From Bacteroidota bacterium (GTDB taxonomy: Bacteria; Bacteroidota; Bacteroidia; Flavobacteriales_D; Sanyastnellaceae), in contig JAQBTQ010000021.1 of assembly GCA_027624855.1 (NCBI GenBank), positions 1-44,395 on the forward strand: a stretch of 44,395 bases of DNA, in the 5' to 3' direction. Each line of letters begins with the position of its first letter. Within the stretch, counting starts at the first letter, position 1. The notes beneath the pieces are model-generated. The model was not told the DNA's origin. It made no database searches and saw only the letters and a list, made by a program, of their open reading frames with translations. Position numbers and translations under genes: made by a program. Positions 14,317 to 22,757 of the stretch are shown here, piece after piece.

Positions 14317-16104
14317 ATGCATGGACCATTGAAGTTTAAGTACCTCGGTATGATAATGGCGTTGGGTTTAGTCTTTTTTTCTGACGCCATTCAATGTCAA
14401 GATACGAAATCCGACCCCGAGGGGCTTCCACTCAATAACAGGACACCAACTTGGAAAGAAGTGGTGTCGATCTACCGAGAATTAGCGGTAAATTCTGCTA
14501 ATGCGGCCTTCTTCGAAGTGGGTTCGAGTGATGTTGGGAGACCCATCCATGCGATGGTTATTGGAAAGGATGGTCAAGAAATCAAAGATTTGGAATCTTT
14601 TAAGACCTATCGCCAATCAAATCCCAATCGTTTGGGGTTGCTCATTAACAATGCGATTCATCCCGGTGAACCTTGTGGAGTCGATGCTTCGATTAGCTGG
14701 TTGAGGGAACTTTTATCTGACAAGTCAACTCTGGATGAACTGACAGCCACCATCGATATTGTGATTATTCCGATGTACAATGTGGGTGGAGCATTGAATA
14801 GGAACTGTTGTACCCGAACCAATCAAGATGGTCCCGAAGAATACGGTTTCCGGGGAAATGCACGAAATCTCGACCTCAATCGTGATTTCATAAAAATGGA
14901 CAGCAAAAATGCTTTTGCCTTTGCAGCTCTTTTTCATGCTTTTGCTCCAAATCTCTTCATCGATACACACACGACCAATGGGGCAGATTACCCTTATTCG
15001 ATGACCTTGATTTCAACCCAACACAACAAGGCAGGCCCCGTTTTGGGTCCTTTCATTCAGAATACAATGGAACCGTTCTTGTACGAATTCATGGCAGAGC
15101 AAGAGCAATCGATGTGTCCCTATGTGTTTTCAAAGGGAGAGACTCCGGATGACGGATTGATTGGCTTTTTAGAGACTCCGCGATATAGCACAGGCTATGC
15201 CGTTCTCTTTGGTTGTATCGGATTAACCTCTGAGGCCCATATGCTCAAGCCATTTTCAGAGAGAGTGAAGGCAACCATGTCACTTATTGAGGGTGTGGTT
15301 CAATTCATGAAGGCACATCACGATGAGATTCTAGAACTAAAGGGATTGGAGTTGGATCGCTGCTTTTTATCAGATTCATTGCCTGTGCATTGGGAACATG
15401 ATGTTGATCGATACAATCCGATCACCTTTAATGGATTCGAGGCACGGAAAGAGATAAGCAACGTAACCGGTGATGTTCGATTGAAATACGACAGGACAAA
15501 GACTTGGACGAAAGAGATTCCTTTCTACAATCAGTATAATGCCTCCCAATACGCTCTCATTCCGGATCACTTTGTTGTTCCTCAAGCTTGGCGTCAAGTC
15601 ATTGAGCGAATGCAGCAAAACGGCGTAATCATGAGAAGATTTGAAAATGACACCCTCATCAACATGGAAGTAACGTACATCCAAGGCTTCCGCTCTACGA
15701 ATAAACCTTATGAGGGTCATCATTTGAATTCATTCGATTCGCTGGAGATTCGCATTGAGCCTGTCCAGATTTATGCAGGTGACTTTATTATTGAAAGCCA
15801 CCAGCCTGCAATGCGTTATATCATTGAAGTACTCGACCCTAGAGGCCATGACTCATTTTTTCGATGGAATTTTTTCGACAGTGCAATGCAACAAAAGGAA
15901 TATTACAGCGCATACGTTTTTGAAGAAACCGCCGAAGAAATGCTCAAGTTGGATGACGATTTAAGGATGAAATTTGAATTGGAACTTGCGGATAATCCGG
16001 AATTAAAAGAAGACGGACGTGCGCAGCTCGACTGGCTCTATCGAGCATCCATGCATTACGAGGGTTCGGCGAATCGTTATCCTGTTTTTCGTTCTAGTCA
16101 ATGA
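14317..16104 (+). CDS. M14 family zinc carboxypeptidase, exported
   Basis: A 595-residue protein with a signal peptide (about 1-27, ending AIQCQ). M14 zinc ligands are visible as H115 and E118 in NAIHPGEPCG and H218 in FIDTHTTNG; the substrate-binding N-x-R area appears as GNARNLDLNRDF (180-191). A probable catalytic glutamate lies in LTSEAHM (about 375). The C-terminal 200 residues are an extension seen in large bacterial M14 proteins. It likely trims peptides in the periplasm. The start at 14317 begins the signal peptide; upstream in-frame codons overlap yqgE on the other strand and are ignored. It is followed after 9 bases by an esterase gene, so the two probably form an operon. Confidence 0.87.
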   Translation: MHGPLKFKYLGMIMALGLVFFSDAIQCQDTKSDPEGLPLNNRTPTWKEVVSIYRELAVNSANAAFFEVGSSDVGRPIHAMVIGKDGQEIKDLESFKTYRQSNPNRLGLLINNAIHPGEPCGVDASISWLRELLSDKSTLDELTATIDIVIIPMYNVGGALNRNCCTRTNQDGPEEYGFRGNARNLDLNRDFIKMDSKNAFAFAALFHAFAPNLFIDTHTTNGADYPYSMTLISTQHNKAGPVLGPFIQNTMEPFLYEFMAEQEQSMCPYVFSKGETPDDGLIGFLETPRYSTGYAVLFGCIGLTSEAHMLKPFSERVKATMSLIEGVVQFMKAHHDEILELKGLELDRCFLSDSLPVHWEHDVDRYNPITFNGFEARKEISNVTGDVRLKYDRTKTWTKEIPFYNQYNASQYALIPDHFVVPQAWRQVIERMQQNGVIMRRFENDTLINMEVTYIQGFRSTNKPYEGHHLNSFDSLEIRIEPVQIYAGDFIIESHQPAMRYIIEVLDPRGHDSFFRWNFFDSAMQQKEYYSAYVFEETAEEMLKLDDDLRMKFELELADNPELKEDGRAQLDWLYRASMHYEGSANRYPVFRSSQ

Positions 16105-16113
16105 TGCTAAAGG

Positions 16114-17061
16114 ATGCCCAAGGATACAGACAATAGCGCTTCATCGTCCATTTCGGATCATTTCTTATCCATCTCAAACCTATTTGGCCGATTTGTCCGA
16201 AGGAATTTTTTGAAATTGACGCCAATCCAATTGAGGACACTATTGGATCGGTTATCTGGTTTGTATCCAGGGAATCGTTCTGTGGTGTTCAAAATGAAAG
16301 AATTGAATGGAATCCCTGCAGCGCATCTTTTCCCGAAAAAAACCATTGGAGATCAGCAGAGAAAGACCGTAATTTTGGTTCATGGAGGTGCCTTTGCTTT
16401 TGGGTCGGTGCAGACTCATCGTGCATTGGCGACTGCTCTTGTGAGAAGTGTTAATTGTGAAGTTTGGATACCAGCCTATCGATTGGCCCCTGAATTTCCA
16501 TTCCCAATTCCATTAGAGGATGTGGTTCGCTCTTGCGAAGCAATTATCGGAGATGCACAAGATTGGTGGTTGCTCGGTGATTCCGCAGGTGGCAATTTGG
16601 CGATGTCGGCATTGTTCGAAATTGCTAACAAGCATCAAAAGATTCCAAATGGTTTGATTTTACTCTCACCATGGTTGGACTTAGGTTACTGGTCCGAGAG
16701 TAATCTCTTTGAGAGAACCAAGATGAGTCCATTCAATCGAAAAGATGTTTTCGAATACGCGCGCTACTACTTGAAAGATCTTTCTCCTGATAATCCAAAA
16801 GTTTATCCTTTAGCGAATGACCTATCCAAGTTACCAAAGGTGTATGTAGAAGCGTCTGAAGCTGAGTATTTATGGTATGATTTCGAGTTAATTCGCAAAA
16901 CATTTGCGAATCAAAACCGGTCGTTATTCACGCGGATTGAACGCAGTGCGCTGCATGGATGGCAGCTATTTCCTGATATACTGCCTGAGGCGAAACGCAG
17001 CATACGATCAATCAGTCAATTCATTTTTACGACCAAGACTCAACCTGAGAATCAAAATTGA
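16114..17061 (+). CDS. Alpha/beta hydrolase, HSL-type esterase/lipase
   Basis: 315 residues. The oxyanion-hole motif HGG is at 90-92 (LVHGGAFAFG) and the nucleophile elbow GDSAGG has S157. The aligned acid is D256 (YLWYDFELI) and the base H281 (ALHGWQLFP). YRLAPEFPFP matches the hormone-sensitive-lipase family. It hydrolyses short acyl esters; the natural substrate is unknown. There is no signal peptide, so it is likely cytoplasmic. The ATG at 16114 is preceded by AAAGG, one of few purine-rich leaders here. It is the second gene after the M14 peptidase and is convergent with the aminotransferase (8-base gap). Confidence 0.87.
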   Translation: MPKDTDNSASSSISDHFLSISNLFGRFVRRNFLKLTPIQLRTLLDRLSGLYPGNRSVVFKMKELNGIPAAHLFPKKTIGDQQRKTVILVHGGAFAFGSVQTHRALATALVRSVNCEVWIPAYRLAPEFPFPIPLEDVVRSCEAIIGDAQDWWLLGDSAGGNLAMSALFEIANKHQKIPNGLILLSPWLDLGYWSESNLFERTKMSPFNRKDVFEYARYYLKDLSPDNPKVYPLANDLSKLPKVYVEASEAEYLWYDFELIRKTFANQNRSLFTRIERSALHGWQLFPDILPEAKRSIRSISQFIFTTKTQPENQN

Positions 17062-17069
17062 GCATCGCT

Positions 17070-18254
17070 TTAAGAATCTAGCAGAGTAAGCTGTCTCTTG
17101 ATTACGTCCAATCCCAGCTCCAAATCTTCGTGACTGATATTCAAGTGGGGCGCCATTCGAAATGCTTGCGGAGTGCTCAAAAAGTAGAACAGCAATACTC
17201 CATTATCCAGACAGCCTTTTACGACTTGATTCACTTGGTCGGCGTTTTGAAGTTCAACAGCAATGAATAACCCCATTCGTCTGACTTCTTGAACAACATC
17301 TATACCCTCCAATTCCACTTCGATTCGGGATCCAATCCGTTCCAGCTCCTCCCAGTCCACATCTGCAAGGAGTTGCGAGGCTGCAGCCGAAGCCGCGCAT
17401 GCCACAGGATGGCCCCCAAACGTTGTGATATGACCAAGATCCGGCGCATACGCAAGCTGTTCCATCAATGAAACGTTGGAGACCATGGCTCCTATGGGCA
17501 TCCCACCACCCAATGCTTTTCCTAAGCACAAAATATCCGGAACGACGTCGAAATGTTCAAATGCAAATGGCTTTCCTGATCGTCCCATTCCACATTGTAT
17601 CTCATCAAGTACCAGCAGAGCACCTTTCTTGGTGCATGCTTTTCGCAAGGATTGAATCCAGTGAACATCTGGAATTCGAATCCCTGCATCGCCTTGAATG
17701 GTTTCAAGAAAAACCCCCGCCGTTTCATTGTCTATTGAGTCAATTGAACTCGGCTCATTCCAAGGGAGAATGCTCACTTGATCGAGTAAAGGTTGGAAAG
17801 GGGCCTTTCTTATTTCGTTTGCGCTGATGCTCAAAGCTCCAATGGTATTTCCATGGTAGGCACCCGTAAATGAAACGATTTTTTTCTTTCCGGTTACCCT
17901 TCTGCAAAGTTTGATGGCTCCGTCAATGGCCTCGGCGCCAGAATTAACGAAATAGACGGCATCCAATGCATCCGGAAGCAAGGCCAGTAAGTTCTTCGCA
18001 GCGCGTTGTTGGGAAGATTGATGAACCTCACCGTAAACCATGACATGCAAATGCGTGTTGATTTGTTCTTGAATTGCCGCATTGATGATGGGGTGTCCAT
18101 GACCAAATGAACTCACGCCTATACCTGAAATGAAGTCGAGTACTTTGGTTCCGTCCTCCAAAATCAAATATCCGCCCCGGGCGCTTTTGACTTTGAGGTC
18201 TAAAGGATGCATGGTGGTCTGCGCCAGACCTTGATTCAAGAATGCTCGACTCAT
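17070..18254 (-). CDS. Class III PLP-dependent aminotransferase
   Basis: 394 residues of fold-type I, class III (acetylornithine/ornithine aminotransferase group). Visible are VNSGAEAIDGAIK (about 103-115), AYHGNT, the PLP-binding D217 in LVLDEIQCGMGR and the Schiff-base lysine K246 in LGKALGGGMPIG. FGGHPVACAAS and the C-terminal APHLNISHEDLE complete the pattern. The exact amino donor cannot be read; ArgD-like, ornithine or 4-aminobutyrate activity are all possible. The ATG at 18254 overlaps the GH92 stop by one base (TGATG), so translation is probably coupled. No arginine-biosynthesis genes are nearby, which weakens an argD call. It is last in the paaZ-S41-GH92 operon. Confidence 0.87.
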   Translation of the reverse strand: MSRAFLNQGLAQTTMHPLDLKVKSARGGYLILEDGTKVLDFISGIGVSSFGHGHPIINAAIQEQINTHLHVMVYGEVHQSSQQRAAKNLLALLPDALDAVYFVNSGAEAIDGAIKLCRRVTGKKKIVSFTGAYHGNTIGALSISANEIRKAPFQPLLDQVSILPWNEPSSIDSIDNETAGVFLETIQGDAGIRIPDVHWIQSLRKACTKKGALLVLDEIQCGMGRSGKPFAFEHFDVVPDILCLGKALGGGMPIGAMVSNVSLMEQLAYAPDLGHITTFGGHPVACAASAAASQLLADVDWEELERIGSRIEVELEGIDVVQEVRRMGLFIAVELQNADQVNQVVKGCLDNGVLLFYFLSTPQAFRMAPHLNISHEDLELGLDVIKRQLTLLDS

Positions 18255-21200
18255 CAATCCTGGGTAATGATATCAATTTCGTCTAGGAAGGTCCAACTGG
18301 GGTTACCAGCTCCTAAGTGCCAGTCTGGCAACGTTCCAAATGGTTCAATTCTGAATCGAATCCATTGTCCAACCATTTCGTTCCTCAAGGAGTAAACAAA
18401 CTTTTCTGGCGTTGGGTCTTCCTGAACTTCTTCAATTGTAATCGTTCCGAAGGTTGTCCAATTCAGTTGATTCATGCTTGATTCAAAAGTGACAGATTTT
18501 GGCAAGAATATCCAAGGTCGAATATCCCTCAAAGCTCCAATTTTCACCTCTGTGATTGTTTTAGCGTTTCCTAAATCGATGACACCCTCTACTGTCTTTC
18601 CCCAGTATCCTTGCCAATCACCAGTCTGATATTGATGTTCACCGTGGATTCCATCAATCAAGGCCTGATCTCCTCCTGCTGCATATTGCGCATCATATTC
18701 ACTGATGGACAAGAGTCGATGGCCGTGATTAACTTGGTAAACCGTTTGACCAACAATTGGGCTCGAAACACCATCTGAGCGTAAGGCTTTCGCTTCAATC
18801 ACGGTCGTATTAGTGATGTTGATTGGCGTTTGATAGGTTCGCCATGGCTCAAACCCCTGGAGCTCATTTAAATCTTGGTTCAATCTGAAAAGAATCTGCG
18901 CGCTCGCATCTTTTTCGTTCAAATTCAACTCCAACTGTGCTGAATCCTTAAACGTCCGAGGTGCGTTAACAATCGGGACAGAGATGAAATCGCGATCATC
19001 CCAGCGACTAACAGGTAATTGGGATGGATTCGGAGAAGGACTTTTCGGAGTTGTGCTACAATTCACCACCAGAGTTCCACCACGCAAAAGATCGATTTTT
19101 TGAATAGAATTCATCAACGCTAGGGTGTCTGCATAGCTCTCGAATCGAACTTGTTGCGGATAGATGCCATTGCCTTTTCTGAGGATGGTAGTTTCTGTCC
19201 CGATCGCGTTTCCACCCGATGATTGAGGTCGAATTTTGACCGATTCAAACTGAGGCGTACCAAAAATCAGCTCGGAAGATCCTGGGCAAACCGGATACAT
19301 TCCAAGTGCGCTCCACACGTACCATGCGCTCATTTGACCGCAATCTTCATTTCCAGAAAGACCATCCGGGAGGTTGGTGTAGAGTTCATCTCTAATTTGG
19401 TCGACCAATTCGGCTGTTCGATGAGCCTCACCTACATAGGGGAACAGGTAAGCCATATGGTGACTGGGCTCATTTCCGTGGGCATATTGACCAATAAGTC
19501 CAGTGATGTCTGCTTGCTGGCGTCCAGTCGTTTCGCTTGAAGATGTGAACATGGAATTCAATTTGTCGCCATAGGCTGAAGGCCCTCCTAAAAGCTGGAT
19601 GTGGCCGTTCACATCATGAGGAACGAAAAAATTATACTGCCATCCATTGGCTTCCGTATAATTGAAATTGACTTCTTTTGGGTCAAAGCGCTCCAGCCAA
19701 GCTGCCCCTCTTTTGGGTTGGAAGAATCCTGTTTCTGGATTGAATAAATTTCGGTAGGATAGGGCCCTTCTGGAAAAACGTTCAATGATCGAATCAAGTT
19801 CAAATGGATAAGCTTTGTCATTGGACTGGTCCGACAAATGTTTCGCCACCCGGGCGATGCATGCATCATCGAAAGCATACTCCAGGGTTTTGGATACTGA
19901 CTCATGCTCTTTTTCCAATGGTATGTAGCCCAATTCCGTATAAGCTGGAATGCCCAAATGAGCGCTGTCGGCAGCTTGAATCAGACCATCCAATGCCATT
20001 GTCAAATCAAAATCTTCGATTCCCCAAGTAATTGCATCGGCGATCACCGGGGCACTGTGGTAACCAATCATACAGCCGGTATAATTGCTCGATAATTCCC
20101 ATACGGGGAGTTGCCCACCATCGGTATACATCCTGAGCATGGACCTCATGAAATCCCTCGACTTCTCAGGCTCAATCCAATTCAGCAGCGGATGCAGCGC
20201 ACGAAAAGTGTCCCATAAAGAAAACACGGTGTAGTGATCTCCTTCATCTTCCTCAAGCTGATGAATATTTAGGTCTGTTCCCCTGTACTCGCCAGTTACG
20301 TCGCTGGCAATGTTCGGAGTAGTGAGGCAGTGATACAATGCGGTGTAAAAGATTTCAAGTTCTCGGTCACTTCCTCCGTTTACTTCAATTCCGCTTAGAT
20401 GCTTGTTCCATTCCTTCTCCGCAGCAGATCGATATCCTTCAAAGCTCTCATGCACCGCTTCTTCAGCTAAATTTGCTAGCGCTCCTTGGATGCTCACAAA
20501 ACTCAGCGCGACTTCGATATTTAACTCTTCAATGATTCCAAAATCGCACCCAAAGACTGGTACAAACTCAACATCTTGAACCCATTCTCCAGCGTCATTC
20601 TTAATGGGTGGATTGACCTCAGTGAATTGATCAAGCCACTCGAATGGCTGGTCAAATCGCGCTGCGAAATAAACGTGCTGTTCGGTAGCCCAATTGTTTG
20701 AAATCCGATGCCCGACCAATGTCGTGTCATTCAAAGGATAAATACTATACTCCAGCAGTTGATCCCGATGTTGCATGTCTATCACGAGGGTCATCGTATC
20801 GGGCTTTGTCATTCGATAACGATGGATTCCTACATGCGGAGTGGTGGTCAATTCAACCTCAATCCCTTGGTCTTCAAGTAAAACTGAATAATATCCAGCC
20901 TCAGCAAACTCATGATCATGTGAAAAAGCACTTGAATACCGTTCAGACCAGTTTTCTGCACCTTCCTTGTACCGCGTGCAAGGAGCAAATAAGATATCTC
21001 CATAATCAGACACACCAGTCCCTTGAAGGTGGGTGTGACTAAAACCATAGATAATGGAGTCGCTATAGTGGTATCCGCCGCAACCATCCCAACCAGTTAA
21101 TCGCGTGTCTGGACTGAGTTGAACCATTCCGAAAGGGGAGGTGGCACCGGGATAAGTGTGCCCATGTCCACCCGTTCCAATGAATGGGTTGACCCTTTCA

Positions 21201-21286
21201 TGTGGCTCAAGTGGTTTCGTTTCACAACCAATAAAAACCATGAATAACACACTCCAGAGAAGAAAAGAGGATAATCGTTGTCTCAT
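18254..21286 (-). CDS. GH92 alpha-mannosidase lipoprotein with C-terminal accessory domains
   Basis: A 1010-residue lipoprotein with lipobox cysteine C21 (FMVFIGC). The GH92 beta-sandwich begins with VNPFIGTGGHGHTYPGA and FGMVQLSPDTR; the (alpha/alpha)6 domain shows SLWDTFRALHPLL and GNEDCGQMSAWYVWSALG, the region holding the catalytic base and calcium site. A Fn3-associated/CHB_HEX_C-like module at about 780-860 is followed by a discoidin (F5/8 type C)-like module to the end. GH92 enzymes are calcium-dependent exo-alpha-mannosidases acting on N-glycans or mannans, by inversion. Being a lipoprotein, it sits on the outer membrane or in the periplasm. It lies 10 bases after the S41 peptidase gene and overlaps the aminotransferase start. 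No SusC/SusD pair is visible. Confidence 0.9.
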   Translation of the reverse strand: MRQRLSSFLLWSVLFMVFIGCETKPLEPHERVNPFIGTGGHGHTYPGATSPFGMVQLSPDTRLTGWDGCGGYHYSDSIIYGFSHTHLQGTGVSDYGDILFAPCTRYKEGAENWSERYSSAFSHDHEFAEAGYYSVLLEDQGIEVELTTTPHVGIHRYRMTKPDTMTLVIDMQHRDQLLEYSIYPLNDTTLVGHRISNNWATEQHVYFAARFDQPFEWLDQFTEVNPPIKNDAGEWVQDVEFVPVFGCDFGIIEELNIEVALSFVSIQGALANLAEEAVHESFEGYRSAAEKEWNKHLSGIEVNGGSDRELEIFYTALYHCLTTPNIASDVTGEYRGTDLNIHQLEEDEGDHYTVFSLWDTFRALHPLLNWIEPEKSRDFMRSMLRMYTDGGQLPVWELSSNYTGCMIGYHSAPVIADAITWGIEDFDLTMALDGLIQAADSAHLGIPAYTELGYIPLEKEHESVSKTLEYAFDDACIARVAKHLSDQSNDKAYPFELDSIIERFSRRALSYRNLFNPETGFFQPKRGAAWLERFDPKEVNFNYTEANGWQYNFFVPHDVNGHIQLLGGPSAYGDKLNSMFTSSSETTGRQQADITGLIGQYAHGNEPSHHMAYLFPYVGEAHRTAELVDQIRDELYTNLPDGLSGNEDCGQMSAWYVWSALGMYPVCPGSSELIFGTPQFESVKIRPQSSGGNAIGTETTILRKGNGIYPQQVRFESYADTLALMNSIQKIDLLRGGTLVVNCSTTPKSPSPNPSQLPVSRWDDRDFISVPIVNAPRTFKDSAQLELNLNEKDASAQILFRLNQDLNELQGFEPWRTYQTPINITNTTVIEAKALRSDGVSSPIVGQTVYQVNHGHRLLSISEYDAQYAAGGDQALIDGIHGEHQYQTGDWQGYWGKTVEGVIDLGNAKTITEVKIGALRDIRPWIFLPKSVTFESSMNQLNWTTFGTITIEEVQEDPTPEKFVYSLRNEMVGQWIRFRIEPFGTLPDWHLGAGNPSWTFLDEIDIITQD

Positions 21287-21296
21287 AGCCGATTCA

Positions 21297-22757
21297 TTAG
21301 TGAGTAGAATGCCAAATGATTGCCTGCTCCAGCACAGGATCTTTGCCCAACTTTAAGTCTTCGACGGTCTGGTTAATTGGAATGTCAGGCAGAATTGGCT
21401 TTGCTTCCCATTGAATAGGGTTTTGAGTAAAATACCGCGCAGAGGCAATGTTCACATGCAATCCTGATTCTGGGAGTATTAATTTCAGCGGATTACCAAA
21501 AGTTCCGCTGATGCTGCCCATTGGAGATTCTCCTATTGTCACTCCACGATTCGACCGGATAAACCAAGAAGCAATCGTTACCGATGCAGATGCAGAAAGG
21601 CCATTGAGCAGGAGGGAAGTTGGCCCTTCAAAAGCAAATCGTCGATTCGGATGAATCTCTGCATTAAAAGGGATAAAAGCGATGGAATCACGTGGGAATG
21701 AACACAAGGTTCGGTTCATCGCTATCAAATTGGAACCATATTGTTTTCCACCTGTTCTCCGGAAAGACCTTCGACCCGACAATTGTTCCTCGGCCAAATC
21801 TGTAACATTCACCTGAACTCCAAATGGAATTTTAGTATCTTCTTGAATCAAGAATTGCAAAAAATCAGCCATGGCAGCAATATGACCGCCGCTGTTATTT
21901 CTCAAATCTAAAATTAGCCCCTTAAATCGGTTGCTATCTTGGGTATGAACAAAACGGAAAAAATTTCGAAGCTCTCGATTGAACTTTTGAGGTTGATCTG
22001 GGTGAAAATTCCCAATGGTCAATTTGACGGCAAAGTTTCCCTTTTCATCAAGTTCAATGGCCTCCCAACCCCATCCTGGTAGATCAGCTTCCTCTAAATG
22101 TTCCATTTGCTCGTTGTCATGGACAGGAAGTAGAATGGTTACTCCATTTGACAAGTAAACTTGCACGGAATCGCCAGGCCGAGAACCAACGGCAAAAGGT
22201 GCCAAATCATTCCATAACTTCTCAGCTACTCTGAGGCGACCAATTTGGGCATCACCTTCCTGCGAGACCAAGGGCAGGGCGCTCCCGAGTATTGATCGTG
22301 CGGGAGTTTGTTCAACCAGAACCACTTCTTCCCCTATGATAGACTGGTCTTCCAGTGATTTGACGATAATGAGTTGATTGTTAATTGCTTCAATTTCTAT
22401 GGGAAGGTGCCCATGAATCGTCCCAAGACGGTTTGACAAATCTTGAAGGCTCAATCCCGTATGACTGTCTTTTAACGTATTGCAAATCCGAGCAATCATT
22501 TGAGCCTCTGAAAACAGCGAACCGCCTCCAGCAAATGTCATTTTCGCCTGGTCATAGGACGAAGAAAGTTCATCCTCTGAGCAATGGACGAAAGGTGATG
22601 GATGGTACCTCAATATCCATGAGTACAATGAATCAAGATCGCGGCTTATTTGATCACCTGAAAGGAAGTCCAATTGACCTGTATCACGATATGATTGGCC
22701 GTGCATTTGCAAATACACGCTGAATGCGAGTGACACAAGTAATACTTTAATGTGCAT
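21297..22757 (-). CDS. S41 family (tail-specific protease-like) peptidase, exported
   Basis: 486 residues with a signal peptide (about 1-21, MHGQS). An N-terminal helical region has KDSHTGL (96-102), typical of S41 proteins. A degenerate PDZ-like region follows, then the S41 core from about 245 with LILDLRNNSGGHIAAM (281-296) and the nucleophile loop LLLNGLSASASVTIASW (383-399). The usual lysine-containing catalytic stretch is less clear, so activity is not certain. The role would be cleavage of periplasmic or surface peptides. Its ATG overlaps the paaZ stop by one base (TAATG). It is one of three peptidases in the window, with M14 and M28. Confidence 0.83.
   Translation of the reverse strand: MHIKVLLVSLAFSVYLQMHGQSYRDTGQLDFLSGDQISRDLDSLYSWILRYHPSPFVHCSEDELSSSYDQAKMTFAGGGSLFSEAQMIARICNTLKDSHTGLSLQDLSNRLGTIHGHLPIEIEAINNQLIIVKSLEDQSIIGEEVVLVEQTPARSILGSALPLVSQEGDAQIGRLRVAEKLWNDLAPFAVGSRPGDSVQVYLSNGVTILLPVHDNEQMEHLEEADLPGWGWEAIELDEKGNFAVKLTIGNFHPDQPQKFNRELRNFFRFVHTQDSNRFKGLILDLRNNSGGHIAAMADFLQFLIQEDTKIPFGVQVNVTDLAEEQLSGRRSFRRTGGKQYGSNLIAMNRTLCSFPRDSIAFIPFNAEIHPNRRFAFEGPTSLLLNGLSASASVTIASWFIRSNRGVTIGESPMGSISGTFGNPLKLILPESGLHVNIASARYFTQNPIQWEAKPILPDIPINQTVEDLKLGKDPVLEQAIIWHSTH

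Noticed and set aside
14274-14390. 39-codon N-terminal extension of YqgE
   Set aside because: It runs into the divergent peptidase gene and is not part of the YqgE family pattern.
17070-18254. argD (acetylornithine aminotransferase) as a firm name
   Set aside because: Class III signature is clear, but substrate cannot be read and no arginine genes are adjacent.
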